Made by a program: the position numbers and the translations under genes. A stretch of DNA of 64,000 bases, taken from Gigaspora rosea. Lineage: Eukaryota; Glomeromycota; Glomeromycetes; Diversisporales; Gigasporaceae. Shown here piece by piece: positions 47,383 through 60,478 of the stretch. The stretch's first letter is position 1, and the number at the start of each line of letters is the position of its first letter. The notes beneath the pieces were generated by a model. It did not search any database, had not been told where the DNA came from, and saw only the letters and a program-made list of their open reading frames with translations. The DNA lies in contig QKWP01000606.1 of NCBI GenBank assembly GCA_003550325.1, positions 172,167 to 236,166 on the forward strand, in the 5' to 3' direction.

Positions 47383-49266
47383 CGACTAAATTAATGCGAA
47401 TGAAATGATTTGAAGGATATTACATAATGGTAAATGAACAATTATGTCCTTTATTTGTGAACTTATTTTGCTGATTTTAATTCCATTGATTAATAAATAT
47501 TCTTTACTCACTTACTAAATTAATGCGAATGAAATAAGTTGAAGAGTGTTACGTAATGATAAATAAATATTTATGTTCTTCTTAGTTCTAATGATGATTA
47601 AATGTTCTTTATATTTACGGGCTGAATGAAACGATTTGAAAAATTATTACGTAATGGTAAATAAGTATTTATGTATTAATTCGCGAACTTGTTTTGCTAC
47701 TTTAATTCCAATGATTTTTCCAATGATTAATAAATGTTCTTTATACTCACAAACTAAATTAATATAAATTAAATGATTTAAAAGGGTATTACATAATAGT
47801 AATAAGCATTTATATTCTTTATTTTGATCTTGATTTTCTTTTTTGATTCCAATGATTAATGATTAATACATGTTCTTTTTACTTACCGACTAAATTAATG
47901 CGAATAAAATGATTTGAAGAATATTATGCAAATAGTAAATAAATAATTATATTCTTGATTTGTGAATTTGTTTTGCAGATTTTATTTAATAAATGATCTT
48001 CATACTCACGAGCTAAATGAGATGGTTTGAAAAAAAATAAATATTTATATTCTTGATTTATAAATTTGGTTTGATGATTTTAATTCTAATAATTAATAAA
48101 TTATCTTTATATACTCACTAACTAAATTAATGCGAATGAAATTATTTGAAGTATTTAGATCCTTGATATATGAACTTGTTTGGTGTCTTTAATGCAATGT
48201 TTAATAATGATCTTTATACTCACTAACAAATAATATGATAAATTATTTAATGAGTATTACGTAATGGTAAATAAATATTTATGTACTTGTTTTGTGGACT
48301 TTTTTTAATTCTAATGACTAATAAGTGTTCTTTATACTCACATGCTTGAATGAAATGATTAATGCGAATGAAATGGTTAATGAAAGGCAATACATAACGG
48401 TAAATAAGTAATTATTTTCTTGATTTATGGTCATCTTTATTTCCAGTGAATGATAAAGTTCTTTATACTTACTAACTAAATTAATGCGAATAAATGATTT
48501 GAAGAGTATTGTTACATAATGGCAAATAAATTTTTATATCTTAATTTGTGTGATCTTGTTTTGTTTAATTTAATTCCAATGATTAATAAATCTTCTTAAT
48601 ACACACTCGCTGAATGAAATAATTTAAAGAGCAATCGTAATGGTAAATAAGTATTTATTATGATCCTGGTTTTCCTTGTTTTCTGACTTTAATTCCATTA
48701 ATATGATCGTGAAAGCGGATGATGTGAAATTTGGGGTCTCATTTGAAAATATCGACCCTACCAAAATCCACTTATACTCTTCATTAATAGCTCTAACCAT
48801 AAATCCTAACCCAATCATAAAAAAAAAAAGTTGACAAAAAAAAGTTTAAAAATCGTACATGAAATATCCAAATTTCACCATAATCCAATCTCAAGATCAA
48901 CTGTGAAAATTAATAAATGCCCTTTGCTCACCGACTAAATTAAGCGTATGAAAAGATTTGGAAGGTATTGTATAATGGTAAATATGTATTTATGTTCTTT
49001 ATTTATGATCTTATTTTGATATTTTTTTAAATGATTAGTAATCTTCTTTCTACTTACGTGCTGTATGAAATGATTAATGCGAATGAAATGATTTGAAGGG
49101 TATTACGTAATGATAAATAAGTGTGAACTTGCATTGTTGTTCTAATACCAATAACTAATAAATGCTTTTTATACTCACAAACTAAATTAACACAATAATT
49201 AATATTTATCAGTTTAAAAATAGTTGATATTTGGATTAAAAATAAATGTTTTTTAATTCTTACTCC
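47383..49266 (-). other. Array of about 15 intron-like units with candidate 3-nt microexons
   Basis: A degenerate unit of about 80-135 bp repeats in tandem. On the minus strand the junction of each unit reads (T)TTAG or TTCAG, three variable bases, then GTRAGTATA. Triplets lie at 47383, 47512, 47619, 47751, 47887, 48010, 48119, 48224, 48342, 48473, 48607, 48932, 49058, 49179 and 49264. AG is present in 14 of 15. The donor is GTRAGN in 13 and altered in two (GTAAAT, GTGTGT). Triplets, in transcript order, include GGA, TTT, CAC, TCG, CGA, TTA, CAT, CTC, CCC and TAA. The array lies between a Sel1 exon that ends in GTAAGC and a kinase exon that starts after AAAG, and the two exon phases fit. Splicing is inferred, not shown. 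Confidence 0.6.
48715..48903. mobile_element. Diverged third copy of the 226-bp MITE
   Basis: GCGGATGATGTGAAATTTGG, GGGGTCTCATTTGAAAATAT and the CATAAATCCTAACCC interior match the elements at 35181 and 36562 with many changes. It makes one unit of the 47-49 kb array 325 bp long, about 200 more than its neighbours. Confidence 0.65.
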
Positions 49267-49345
49267 CTAATAGTTAAAATTGGATAATTATAATTATAGG
49301 TGGTATTCCCGATATTTAAAATAATAAAAATAAATGTTAGCTTAC

Positions 49346-49629
49346 TTTTTAATCCATTCTAGATATTTATCATAATTCTCTTTTACACCAATCCCATAAT
49401 AGTAACAAATAGCAGTTTTATAGATTCCATTAAGATTATTCATTTTTGCAGTCTTTTGGTAATACTCAAATGCTTTGTGTTTGTCTTTTTCAATTCCAAT
49501 TCCTAAATAATAACAGTAACCAACTTGATAAATTCCGTTAGAATTATCCATGTCTGCTGATTTTTGATAATAAATAAATGCCATTTTTTCATCCTTTTCA
49601 ACTCCAATTCCATATTCGTAACAATAACC
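49346..49629 (-). CDS. Sel1-repeat exon, 5'-truncated
   Basis: Encodes about two and a half Sel1 repeats of 36 residues (GYCYEYGIGVEKDEKMAFIY, GYCYYLGIGIEKDKHKAFEY, ICYYYGIGVKENYDKYLEWI). Sel1 repeats form α-helical scaffolds for protein-protein contacts and in Rhizophagus are often attached to kinases. The frame ends either at TAA or, more likely, at donor GTAAGC (exon end 49346, two bases into a codon), whose phase fits the kinase exon at 47290. Upstream the frame is cut at 49630/49631 by a Helitron-type terminus, and no missing 5' half was found in the window. Confidence 0.72.
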
Positions 49630-50149
49630 ATTAGGGTAGCTGCGCGACGCAGTCACGCTAAAACCAGGAACATAGTATGATTATATTTGTATTTTTATGC
49701 TTGTTTTTGGTAAAGATTTTTTTTGAATTTAAGTTATAATATAAGTAATATGTATAGTTAGTAATTCAAATATAAAAGTAGCACTAAGTTCTAAAAAATA
49801 TATAACTTGGTTTGTAATTGTATAATATTTTTTTTAAAAAGGGTACATATTAATTTTAACTTTATTTGTTTGAATTAATTCATAATTTTGAGATTATTAA
49901 TATAGAGATTTATAGATAAAAATTTGTTAATGTAAAATAAAAGATTAAACATAAAAAAAATAATAGTAAAATGTTAATAATAATTATCTTTTGATTTATG
50001 CATTGATTTGAAGGTTTCGTGATAGTTGGTTTGATATAGTGATATAATTGGATCCAATTTTATATAAATACAAGTGTAAGTGGGGCGCCGCTGGCGCCCT
50101 TTAATAATATAAAGTGCCCGTAATGAACAAAGCTCGATTTTTTAAAATT

Positions 50150-51230
50150 TCACTATGTCCCAATTATCATGCTAAATCCCATACTAACTATTATGCTACG
50201 CCCATACTATTATGCATGCCACATACTAACTACCATGCTACTAACTATCTTGCTACGTCCTGAACTTCCATGCTTTTACTATCATGCTACGTTCGTTATC
50301 ACGCAAAACGTTAGTACTGTATCAAAAAAAAAAATACTATTGTGTTACTAATGTCTCAACTATCATGCATGTCTATATTAACTATTATGCTACTAACTAT
50401 TTTGCTACATCCCGACCTATCATGCTTGTTAGTATTGTATTACAGTAAAAAAAATATTACTATTACTAACTATCTTTCTACGTCCCGAACTATTATGCCT
50501 CTACTATCATACATTCGTTATTGCGCTACATTCTGTTCGTTCTAAAGAAAAGAAGCATTAGTACTGTACATAAAAAAAAATTTACTGTGTTACTAATGTC
50601 CCGAACTATTATGCATCTACTATCTACTATCTTGCTATGTTCCGTTCTAAAGAAAAAAAAAGAAATGTTAGTAGTGTATAAAAAAAAATACGTGTTACTA
50701 ACTATCTTGTTACGTCCCAAAGCATTATGTTCCTACTATCATGCTATGTTAGTTATCGTGCGAAATCTTGGTATTGTATCAAAATAAAAAAAATTAAAAA
50801 TAAAAAAAATATGATTATGTTACTAACTATCTTGCTACGTCCCAACTATCATGCTTTTACTATTGTATATTTGTTATCGTGCTATGTTCAGTTCTAAAGA
50901 AAAAAAAGAAACGTTAGTGCTGTGTATATATGTACAAAAAAAAAATAAAATAAAAAATATTACCATGTTACTAACGCTCTGAACTATCATACTTCTATTA
51001 TCGTGCTACATTCCATTCTAAAGAAAAAAAGAAACGTTAGTATTGTACAGTACATAAAAAAAAAGGCATTACTGTGCTACTAACTATTTTGCTACGTCCA
51101 AAACCATCATACTTCTACTATCATACTACGTTCATTATCACACGAAAAGTTAGTATTGTATTAAAAAAAAATACTATTGTACTACTAACCATTATGCTTC
51201 TACTATCGTACGTTTGTTATCTATATCTCA
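50150..51230. repeat. Degenerate tandem repeat in the Helitron 3' region
   Basis: About eight imperfect units of about 115 bp. Each has CTAACTATCWTGCTACGTCC-like text followed by GTTAGTAYTGTA and an A-run. Open frames on both strands here reflect the repeat and are not called as genes. Confidence 0.7.
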
Positions 51231-52969
51231 GTTAATCTAATTTCAAAGATACAAAGTGCGCATAAGAATAGAAGCAACTTGCTAAATCTGAAAGATACAA
51301 AACGAATGAAAATCATTAATTCATAGTAATAAACAAATTACAAATTAATTACGACATTACGCATGTTACAATAATTACAGTTTCAAAAGTAACTGATTAT
51401 CTTATTTTGAAGTTTCCCACGGCCTAATTACAGTTTAGCAAATCAAAAATGGCAAAGCGTTCAAATGATACAATTACTATAATAATAAAAAATGATATAA
51501 TTACCTTACATATTTCTGTTAGCTTTCCTACGTTTGGTCACATTTTTTGGATACGACCAATCATGAAAGGTTTAAACAGAGAATAGATGGATTGTAGAGA
51601 TATAGATAAAATCGGTAAGCATATTAATATCAGATTTGTAATCTGTCGTCATTATTAATACATCAATATGTAAAATAATTGTATTATTTTCCCACACTAT
51701 GATCACGTTTCCTAGATATGACCAATCAAGAATGTTAAAGCGCATGAACCCAAAATTAAATAATATCGAAAATAGAAATTAAATAATATAGAAATTAACG
51801 CTAATGTGCATTTGATATAATCAACATTGCGAATTTCTCATGGCATATGACTGTGACCATTTATGCCATCCAATTTTCGCACGTGCAAAATGATTGGTAA
51901 AAATGTACCGGATACTCGTGACAGGCGATTAATTTTATAATATTTGGAAAAAAGGTTTAAAACTGGTTCAAAATTTTATTTTATGATTGTTAGTTAAAAA
52001 GTTAATTAGCTAGGTTTGATTAGAGGATATACAATTTCAAATAGCAGGCGAGATTTAATTGTTGTATTAGATGTAATTGGTCAGAGTTAAATTATGATTA
52101 TATAAAGCATATAAGAAATGAAAGAAAATGGTTTACTTTTTTCTTTTAAATCAAATAAAGGTTTCCATATTGAAATGTTGTATTTTAACTTTGATTTGGT
52201 GCAAGGGTTATTACAGTTTGTCATAAAGAGTTGTTATATATTTAGTACATTTTATTTATTTAATAGGGTAGAAAATGCAATTAACGAACTATTTGAAAGT
52301 GTGGTTAAGGTTATAGTATAGTTTGCTTTTTCTACAAAAGGCAGATAACATTATTATAGTAAATCTTTTTGGTGTGAATAATATTTTTACTATTTAAATT
52401 AATTAGAAGTTTTTATAATGTATTATATATAGTCATTTTTATTAGTATTTAAAAAGATAATTAAATTATTCAAAGCTTTTATATATATTATGTACAGTTA
52501 TTTGGTTATTAGTTTCAAAAGGTAATAAATTATAGAATAATATATAGTATTGTTTATATGATAATAGTTATGATTTTAGCATTTTTACAGGATTTAGATT
52601 ATTAAATTTTAGGTTCAGAGTTGTGAAATAATAGTATTAAATTGAAATTATAATTTTTTAGAAAATATGAATTATGATAATATAATTTGAATATAAGAAT
52701 GTATATAAATAAATATGTAGGTTACTACTAGTAAAATACTTTAGTGTTGATTGATTTAAAGGTTTAATTATCAGTTATAATATATAGAAGTTATAAATAT
52801 AATTGATATGCTAATAATATGCAAATAGCAAAAAGTTGAAAGAATAAATTTGGGGCATTTTGTATAGGTTTATATTTGATTATATGTAAATATACAAAAT
52901 TTGATTTTGGGTTATGATATATTTATTTAGGGTAAATATTACTTGCTTATCAACTACATTAAATAAGCA

Positions 52970-53620
52970 ATCCATCAGGCCATCTTTCTAACTGAGCTGT
53001 TTGTTGTACATATTTATTTAGTCAGTCAAGTTCTTTTCAAAGAGCGAGTAGTAATTTCAAATCAAGTATAGAATTTTTAAATGGTCTCAATAATAATAAA
53101 TCATTTAGTATTTGTGCATGTGAGAGCATTACATATGTGCTATTGTAAGCACCACTAATTGATAAGTCAATGATTACTTTTTGTAATGTACGTCCTTGAC
53201 ATTTTAATCTGTAAAGGCATAGGCTGGTGTCAAAGGTATTTGTAGACGTTGGAATTTTTTTTGAAGTTTTGATCCATCACATTTATAAGCAGTGTACATA
53301 CATTCATGTTTAATTGGTAAATAGAAATATGGTTAGAAGGCAGGTCTTTATATGAGCCAGCTGTTGTATTTATTAATTCAACGATAACGCATTTAGGAGG
53401 TTTATCAAGCATGAAGGTATTTTTATGGTGTGGTAATATACTAATAGAGTTTTCATTATATATAATTTGTTGAATAATTTCTTGAGTTCCATTGGCTAAA
53501 TTGTCATGGATACATATATTAACAGTTAAAATGACTTTTATTCCAATGAATAGAGGTAAAATTCCATATAGTGCATTTTGTTGTGTATCAGATGCTGATA
53601 GGAACTTTTTGCGATTAGTA
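52970..53620 (-). pseudogene. Pif1 helicase C-terminal part (Helitron)
   Basis: A minus-strand frame contains CQGRTLQKVIIDLSISGAYN, 'YVMLSHAQILNDLLLLRPF', matching Pif1 helicase motifs V and VI of Helitron proteins (usually T/CQGxTL...ALSR). It is interrupted by stops and shifts between this part and the upstream helicase core. Confidence 0.7.
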
Positions 53621-53624
53621 CCTG

Positions 53625-54460
53625 TTAAAATTTTTTGACGATATGTATCTTGAGCATAAGAGTAAATAAGAGGTTTAAAAGATCATTAGCATGCTTTTTT
53701 GAAGTATCAAAGTTTAACTGGACACAAATATTATTGCATGTTACAAGAAATGTAGCATCTTTCCATTCATCAGATACTATTTGATTATCCCCAATAATTC
53801 TTGATCTTAAAGCTTCTCTTTGAGTTTCAGCAAGAGTTTCTTGATGCATATCTTTTAATAAGGAAGTATAAAAAAAATTATTAATTTGTCGCATTGGTTT
53901 TTTGAGTTCAATAATATGTTTAACACTTAACCATAGGTTTCTACCTATAGCATTTGTAATAGTGCGAGTATTAATTAAAGAATTTTTAGTATTTTTTTGT
54001 TTTGTATCTTTATTAGAGGTTATTTCAATAGTAGTAACTTTATTTGGTACATATAGTGCAGTATCAAGAACTGGTGGTAATTGCATAAAATCTCCACAAA
54101 AAAGAATGTTTAATCCAGCAAAAGGAGCAGAGGTATCAGTTGCTTTTACAATTTTTAAAAAAGAATGAAATCGAGCTAAAAGTGATTGATCTATCATTGA
54201 AACTTCATCTATTATAATATACTGAATTTTACTCCAAACTTCTTGTAAACATTGTAAATATCACCAGTCGCATTAGTTTTTTTATAGTTTTCAAAACCAA
54301 AACCACACAGAATGTAAAGTGTATCCAGATATATTTGCAGCTGCAATTCCTGTAGGTGCAAGAATAAGTAGAGTATCTCTTTGGCCAATATAATTAAAGT
54401 ATTCATATATTGCTTGGATTACTTTTGATTTGCCAGTACCACCTGCACCAGTAAGAAATA
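53625..54460 (-). pseudogene. Pif1 helicase core (Helitron)
   Basis: Walker A GAGGTGKSKVIQA is encoded at about 54455-54420, Walker B IIIDEVSMIDQSLL at about 54210-54180, and motif III LFCGDFMQLPPV just after. These are diagnostic of Pif1-type SF1 helicases, which unwind DNA during Helitron rolling-circle transposition. The longest open part is 53625-54197 (190 codons). A break separates it from the Walker A segment. Confidence 0.82.
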
Positions 54461-56211
54461 GTAATAATTGTAATAGTTTAATTGTGTTGGTTAGTTGGTT
54501 TCTTTGTCAATAATCACATACAAAAAAGTAGGCTTTTTTTGTTCTTTATTCAACCCAATTGCAAATTTTTCTAGAGGATCTATATATTTATTATAAATTG
54601 GTATAGAAAACAAATTACTATACTGAGGTATAACAAATGTATTTGGTAGTAAGTTATTATTTGTTTCATTGATATCAATATTTTGCTATGCTGATTTTTG
54701 AGAGGTAATAGTTGAGCGCCATGTTTCAAGAAGTTTATTATCATAATCATTACTTTGATGTATATTTTTTTTATTATTTAGTATATTTATTTCTTCACTA
54801 TTTTGAGAAAAAGAATTAAACAAGAAATTTAATTTGTTTAGAGGAAATCTACCTCTTATACATAAATAGTTTATAGCTTTATCTACTGTATTTATATCTT
54901 TTAAACCAGTTCTGATAATTAATATTGATCAAACTTACTTAAATTTTCATTATCATCACATGATAACATTTGATTATTATCATTATCAGATGAAAAGTAT
55001 TCTTCATTAGTATTAAATTCAGGTGCACAATGATTAATATGTTGAATTTTTGCATATACTGGATTGTTTATTGCTGTTTTTCGTAATTCATTATCTAAAT
55101 CAGATTCATCTGAACAACGATGTATTAATTCAATTTTGTTAATAGTATATTGTAAACGTGATGATAATAAAGAATTATTTAAAAAATCTTGACATGCTTC
55201 TAACCAAGAAACATGGTTTTTACAAAGATTAGTAATATTTTTCCATGGTCTAAATAGCATAAGTATACATAACCCATATCGCTCTGTATTCTGAGAATCA
55301 TTTTTTTTGGAATTCTTTTGCCATTTAATACAACTACTCGTTCAGTACCATGTTTTCTATGTAAATAAATATGAGTTTTATATTGAGGATGCCCAAGATC
55401 ATTTTTATATCCTTCAAACAAAAAATGATCAACATGCTCATTAGGGCAGTATCATTAATCACCTGATTATTTTTTATCAGAGGCCTACCCCCTTCCCTCT
55501 TCCTTAATATATAAATAGTCAGGTTCTTATAACTTTTTTTACCCCCCTCCCCCATAAAAAATCACCTGATTTTTGTTACTCCCATTACCCTTTTCTTGAG
55601 GATTGATTTGCTAACATACTAAGATGGTAAGCATTTAAAGAAATTTTTTGTACAGTAGAGACATAATCATATAGGCACATATTGCTTAAAAATTGACCTC
55701 TAAACTGGTAATCAACACAAAGATTAGCAGCTGTTAAGTCATTATTAGATGTTGAGATTAAAAAAGACTCTGTTATAATATTTTGGTTATTTAGATCTTG
55801 ATGTGCATTTTCAATAATAATATGATTATATTTTGTCCACTCATTAGTTAAATAGTATTCAATTGAATAGAGATAAATGTGAGCAAATTTATTTAGTGTA
55901 TAGTATTATTAATTTCTAGCAAATAAGCTAAAACCTGTGGACCAGTAAGTTCTGTTTGACTAGCAATCTTATTAAGACATTTTGTAATTAGCTTATAAGA
56001 TTGATCCACAAGATTTAGTGAAAAATTATCGATGCCTGTTTTAAGAAATTTTCTATTGTAATTGCACATATTAAAAATGAACTAGATATATATAGTTATT
56101 AATATATGCATTAGTGTGTTGAGCTGCAATAACACCTTGTTCTGGAAAAATTATACCAGGTGGACTAACCAATTCTTTTGGAAAATCAAATCTGCAGTTA
56201 CGAACTAAACC
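54461..56211 (-). pseudogene. Helitron protein, middle region
   Basis: Several shorter open pieces on the minus strand: about 55260-54919 (Asp/Asn-rich, WLEACQDFLNN), 55421-55200 (YKTHIYLHRKHG), and 56200-56050 (CRFDFPKELVSPPGIIFPEQ, 'AAQHTNAYINNY'). They fit the linker between the Rep and helicase domains. A polypyrimidine stretch near 55490-55555 interrupts it. Confidence 0.55.
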
Positions 56212-56916
56212 TTAGTTATATTTTTTGCAAGACTTATTACAATGATGAAATAAAGTACGCTTAGCTATTGCAAGTAAATCTAAATGAAAATTTTTAGCAA
56301 AATTAGTCAAATTAGGATCTGGAATAGGAAAAAAAGATGGATGCATTTGTTTTTCTTTAATAGACTTTGGTGCTCTATATTCAGCTTCTAACATACTATC
56401 AGTTAAAATTTCATTATTAGTAAGATAATTAATATCTTCTCAAACTATATCACTAATATATAGTAATAAATGTTGGAAAAATTCATTATTATTTTTAAGC
56501 TTTTTTCGAATTTGAATCGGGTCTAGTGAGCCATAAAGCCATAAGAGCATATGATAGTGAGGAGTATCTCGATCTTGATACTCAACAATACCATAATAAT
56601 TTTTTATAAAACCAAACATACCACCCTTTTTTCTATTATATTCAATAACTGTATTTAAAATAGATTTAATGATAATATTAAAATATTTAGAAACAGCTGA
56701 AGGATCAAAATGTGCAAGTCGAGTATGCTCAGTTGCTTTTGGAAAATTTTCAGGCAAAAGTGTATTAATATCAATTTCACTACCTGCATATTTCATTACT
56801 ATAGGGCTATGTAAATCAGCAGGATTAATAGTAATAAACAAAGATGGTATACCATCTCTTATTATTAATGCAAATATTCCATTATGTATATGAATACGGG
56901 ATTGATATGATGCCAT
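56212..56916 (-). pseudogene. Helitron Rep (HUH) nuclease domain
   Basis: The open part 56916-56440 reads PSLFITINPADLHSPIVMKY and, later, VEYQDRDTPHYHMLLWLYG. HYH is the HUH metal-binding motif of the Helitron Rep nuclease that nicks and ligates ends during rolling-circle transposition. It continues past a stop into 'HPSFFPIPDPN...CNKSCKKY' (56394-56212), which would precede the helicase linker. Confidence 0.8.
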
Positions 56917-58708
56917 TAATTTAGAACCAGCAACATTTATATTTCTAAGTAGTTCAAGAATTGCAGAGTTTGTAATAGGTTCATTATTTGTTCTTGTTCA
57001 ATTGCTTCTTTTATATCTACAGAGCTAATAGTTGCAATTAATTCAGCTGATTGTTCAAAATTAATATGTTTAGTTAAACTATAAGACTCAGAATACACTT
57101 CATGTCATTGTAAAATATCAAAAGCAACAAAAATAAATAATCTATATTGACAGAATTTGGAGTCACAATGACACATAAGGTAATTAAGATATTCCTTTAA
57201 AGATATATGTGGAATATGGCCTTTATGGCCTCCAACACCATAAGAAAAAACTGTAGGAAAAGCAGCATGAAAAAGAAAATCATCACTATACTCATTTAGA
57301 GGTTCACAGCTATGAGGTATATATACTAATGGAGGATTTGAATTATTTGATTTATTTTTATTATTATCACTAATTATAGTATTATCAAATAATTGACTAA
57401 TATTAGACTTATTTGATTTATTTAAAAGTATTTGAATAGCAAGCAGTGTAAGTTCATTTTCTGTTACTGAAACATTATCAGTATTTAAAATGCCAGAAGA
57501 TCTAAGCTCAGCTGTTCTACTAGTTGAATTATTATCATTATCACTATCTGATTCATTATAATCAAATGGATCTTGAACATATCTAGTATAATGTTCATAT
57601 TCTTGTGAATTAATATTAACATGAGTAGTTGTTAAAAGTAAAGAATCAGGAATTTCTCCTTCAGAAAATGTATCTAAAATTGTTTTATCAAATTAAAGTT
57701 TTTAAACAATATATTATGTTTAAAAAGCCAACAGAGAGCAGTAGTAATCTTGCTTTTTCGAACTTGAAATACTTTCTTAAGATGATAATCAGTAGAATTT
57801 CCTTGTCCTACAAACATAACTTTAATATATTCACATAAATAATAAGTAGGTAATAGCAAGACCTTAACAATTGAGCCTAGATTTTGAGATAATGTGACAA
57901 TATGCCCTTTGAGTTTGTGATGTGTATGTCTCTTATTTGTTAATTGAATAATATTTATACATGTATATCCAGGAGAAATTAAAATTTGTTCAGGAATAGT
58001 TAATCTTAAAGACACAATGGTGTAGGACAAATCCACATATTATTTGCTAAAGAAAGTGGTGGTTTTTTATTTTTTTGTAAAAAAGCAAGACAGGTCTTAC
58101 AAACTCGCAAGTTAAAAGGGTTATCAATATTACTATTTTGAAATTCAGAGTGAACAGGTATAAATCCATCACGATAAGAATAATTTTTAATCCAGAAGAT
58201 CTAATATAAGGATGATCATAGTGAAAATTAATTTCAAAAGATGGATCAGTAAGTAGTTGTGGTGCAGCAATTAATGATAAATTTATTTTATCTACTAGAA
58301 CTTCTTTGAAATCTTTGTTACAGCATAATTTTAAGCAAATAGCACATGGCATTTCTCATAAATTATCTAAGCTAACTTTATTACGAAACTCAGCTAAAGC
58401 ATTTTTTAATACACTTGCTTCAATTAAATATAGCCAATTTGAATGTTCTTTTGACAATTTATCAAAATATTCATCCATTTATAGAACACGTAAAGGTACA
58501 TCAAAGTGTTTAGTCTGACAGTCTCTAGTAAGTCGATCAAGGGTTCTTTTTTGTTTTCGTTCAATTTTCATGGTTTATTGTAAGTATGATCATAATTATG
58601 ACTTCTATCATATTCCAAAGTTTCAAATTTTTTTGTTTAATGGTTTGATCTAGCTCGTTCACAAGCTTTTCGTTTTCTGGCTTCACCTCTGCTCTCACTA
58701 GCAGACAT
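56917..58708 (-). pseudogene. Helitron protein N-terminal region
   Basis: Begins MSASESRGEARKRKACERAR at ATG 58708. After several stops and a shift it continues through CAICLKLCCNKDF, 'LLTDPSFEINFHYDHPYI', a Cys pair and 'LTIPEQILISPGYTCINIIQL...HHKLKGHIVTL', then 'VRKSKITTALCWLFKHNI'. This Cys-rich N-terminal arrangement is what I recall of Rhizophagus Helitron proteins, where it is annotated as a domain of unknown function. The next part to 56917 is Ser/Asn/Asp-rich. Confidence 0.65.
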
Positions 58709-59560
58709 TTTTTAAAAAGACTAAAGTACATAAACAATGACTTAACCAAATGACTCTGAACTTAATTCTGAAGATTTTTGAAAAATAACTTACTGATTAC
58801 TGAAATAATTAATTAATATATTTTAGTATATAGTAAATTAAAAAATCTTTTAATCCTAATAGAAAATTGTAAAAAACTAATTTATTCCAAATAAAAAAAG
58901 TATAATTGAGCATATCTAATTTTAGATATCTAAAATCTACAAGAATAGCGAATATAGCTCTGAAGTACTGGTATAATAAATTTGCAGTGAAAATTATTTA
59001 CAAAAGATATATATACATTCTTAATTTGACAAAACAGATATTTTATAGATATTAATTTGAATGAAAAATATAATAATTAGTAATTAAATACAATTTATTA
59101 TTACAAAATTGTGTAATTTTTGGCGAGAATAGAAAATCAATTTGATCAGAATTGGTTATACATTCAACACATAACTCATATAAGTTGCAAAATTTTCGAA
59201 CAAGACATATTATAGTTTGACTATTATAATACAGATCATCATTATAATATAGTAATATATAATATATTTATATTATATTATATTATATATTATTATATTA
59301 TACCTGTACGATCACGTTTTTTGTAAAATATGAAATGTGTAGGGATGGTTGGAATCGACTTTATGTATGTCGCTTATGCTGATTTTCTCAGAATCCTTTT
59401 ATGGTAAAAGCTATAATTCTCGTTTATCCTTTATTAGAAATAAGTTAAATTTTTAATTCGAATGATGTAATTTATTAGGTGTGTCATTATGATGAAATAG
59501 TTAGTCTTTTCTGTTAATCGTTATTTGAAAAAGTGGTATATATATGTACGTATATACGTA
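58709..59560. other. AT-rich, possible Helitron 5' region
   Basis: No gene. The Helitron 5' end should lie here or beyond, but its TC terminus cannot be told from background. TATTATA-type simple repeats lie near 59240-59302. Confidence 0.35.
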
Positions 59561-60478
59561 GGTTAAATGAAAAGTCTTGTCAGTAGATTAATATCTTGAT
59601 CAATTTTAAAGATACAGTTTTAACCTTTATATATATAAATATAGTGGTTATAATAAATATATAAAAAAATTTTAAGTATTTTTATCAAATATTTTTAAAA
59701 TATTGAATTGTTAATTTATTATATAAAAAATATTGCAAATTTTTTATATAAAAATTAATTAACTTTATCTTAAGTATATATAAAAAAAATTTAAAAATTT
59801 AATTAATTTTTCTAAAAATTTAGCTAATACTAAAATCAGTTATGTAGTTTTTAAATATATAATTTATTTTTAAATTAACATATTAAAATTTAAAAAATTT
59901 ACAATTTAAAATTTTTCTTTGTTTAATTAGATTTTGCAAAGCTATAGTTTTTTTATTTTTTAATATTTTTATAAATTTTATAAATAATAATAATAATTTT
60001 GCAATAATTTTTATTTATAACTATTCTATTTTCAAATAAAATTATTAAATTTATTTAAAACAACCAAAAATTAAAATTGTTATATAGATAAATTTTATTA
60101 CTAAATTTAGTAAATTAATTACTATATATAGTAAAATATTTAATTTATAATAAAATTACTTCAAATAATTATAAATAAATTTTATTTATATAAATTTTAA
60201 TTATATAAATATAGTTCATTATTTTGGTTATATAATTTTTTTATTATATAAAAATTTTTAATATAAATGACTTAATTTAAATTTTTATAATAATAAATTT
60301 CAATTGGTTAAATTAATAAATTTAAAAACCAATTTTTTCAACAACTATCTAATTAAGATTAATTAAAATTTTTTTTATAAATTCATTATAACCACTATAT
60401 TAATATATATAAAATTTAAAACTGTATATTTAAAAATGATCAAGATATTGATCTACTGACAAAACTTTTCATCCAACC
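59561..60478. mobile_element. TIR element, 918 bp, about 95-bp inverted repeats
   Basis: The left end GGTTAAATGAAAAGTCTTGT and the right end, whose reverse complement reads GGTTGGATGAAAAGTTTTGT, match over about 95 bp, including GTCAGTAGAT and ATAGTGGTTATAAT. The interior is nearly pure A/T and codes nothing. The target duplication is not resolved. Confidence 0.75.

Larger units (their letters stand above)
49631..58708 (-). mobile_element. Autonomous-type Helitron, decayed (minimum extent)
   Basis: The 3' terminus on the minus strand reads GCGTGACTGCGTCGCGCAGC (hairpin), then TACC and CTAA followed by host T, the canonical Helitron ending. Upstream on the same strand are a Cys-rich N-terminal region, a Rep/HUH domain and a Pif1 helicase in the expected order. 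The protein begins at ATG 58708. The reading frame is interrupted about a dozen times or more by stops and shifts. The 5' terminus (TC) was not located and may lie anywhere above 58708. Joining this 3' end to this coding region is an inference from orientation and order, as 3.3 kb of non-coding repeats lie between. Confidence 0.65.

Noticed and set aside
50150-50800. Several overlapping open frames on both strands
   Set aside because: They follow a degenerate tandem repeat and have the same composition in all frames.
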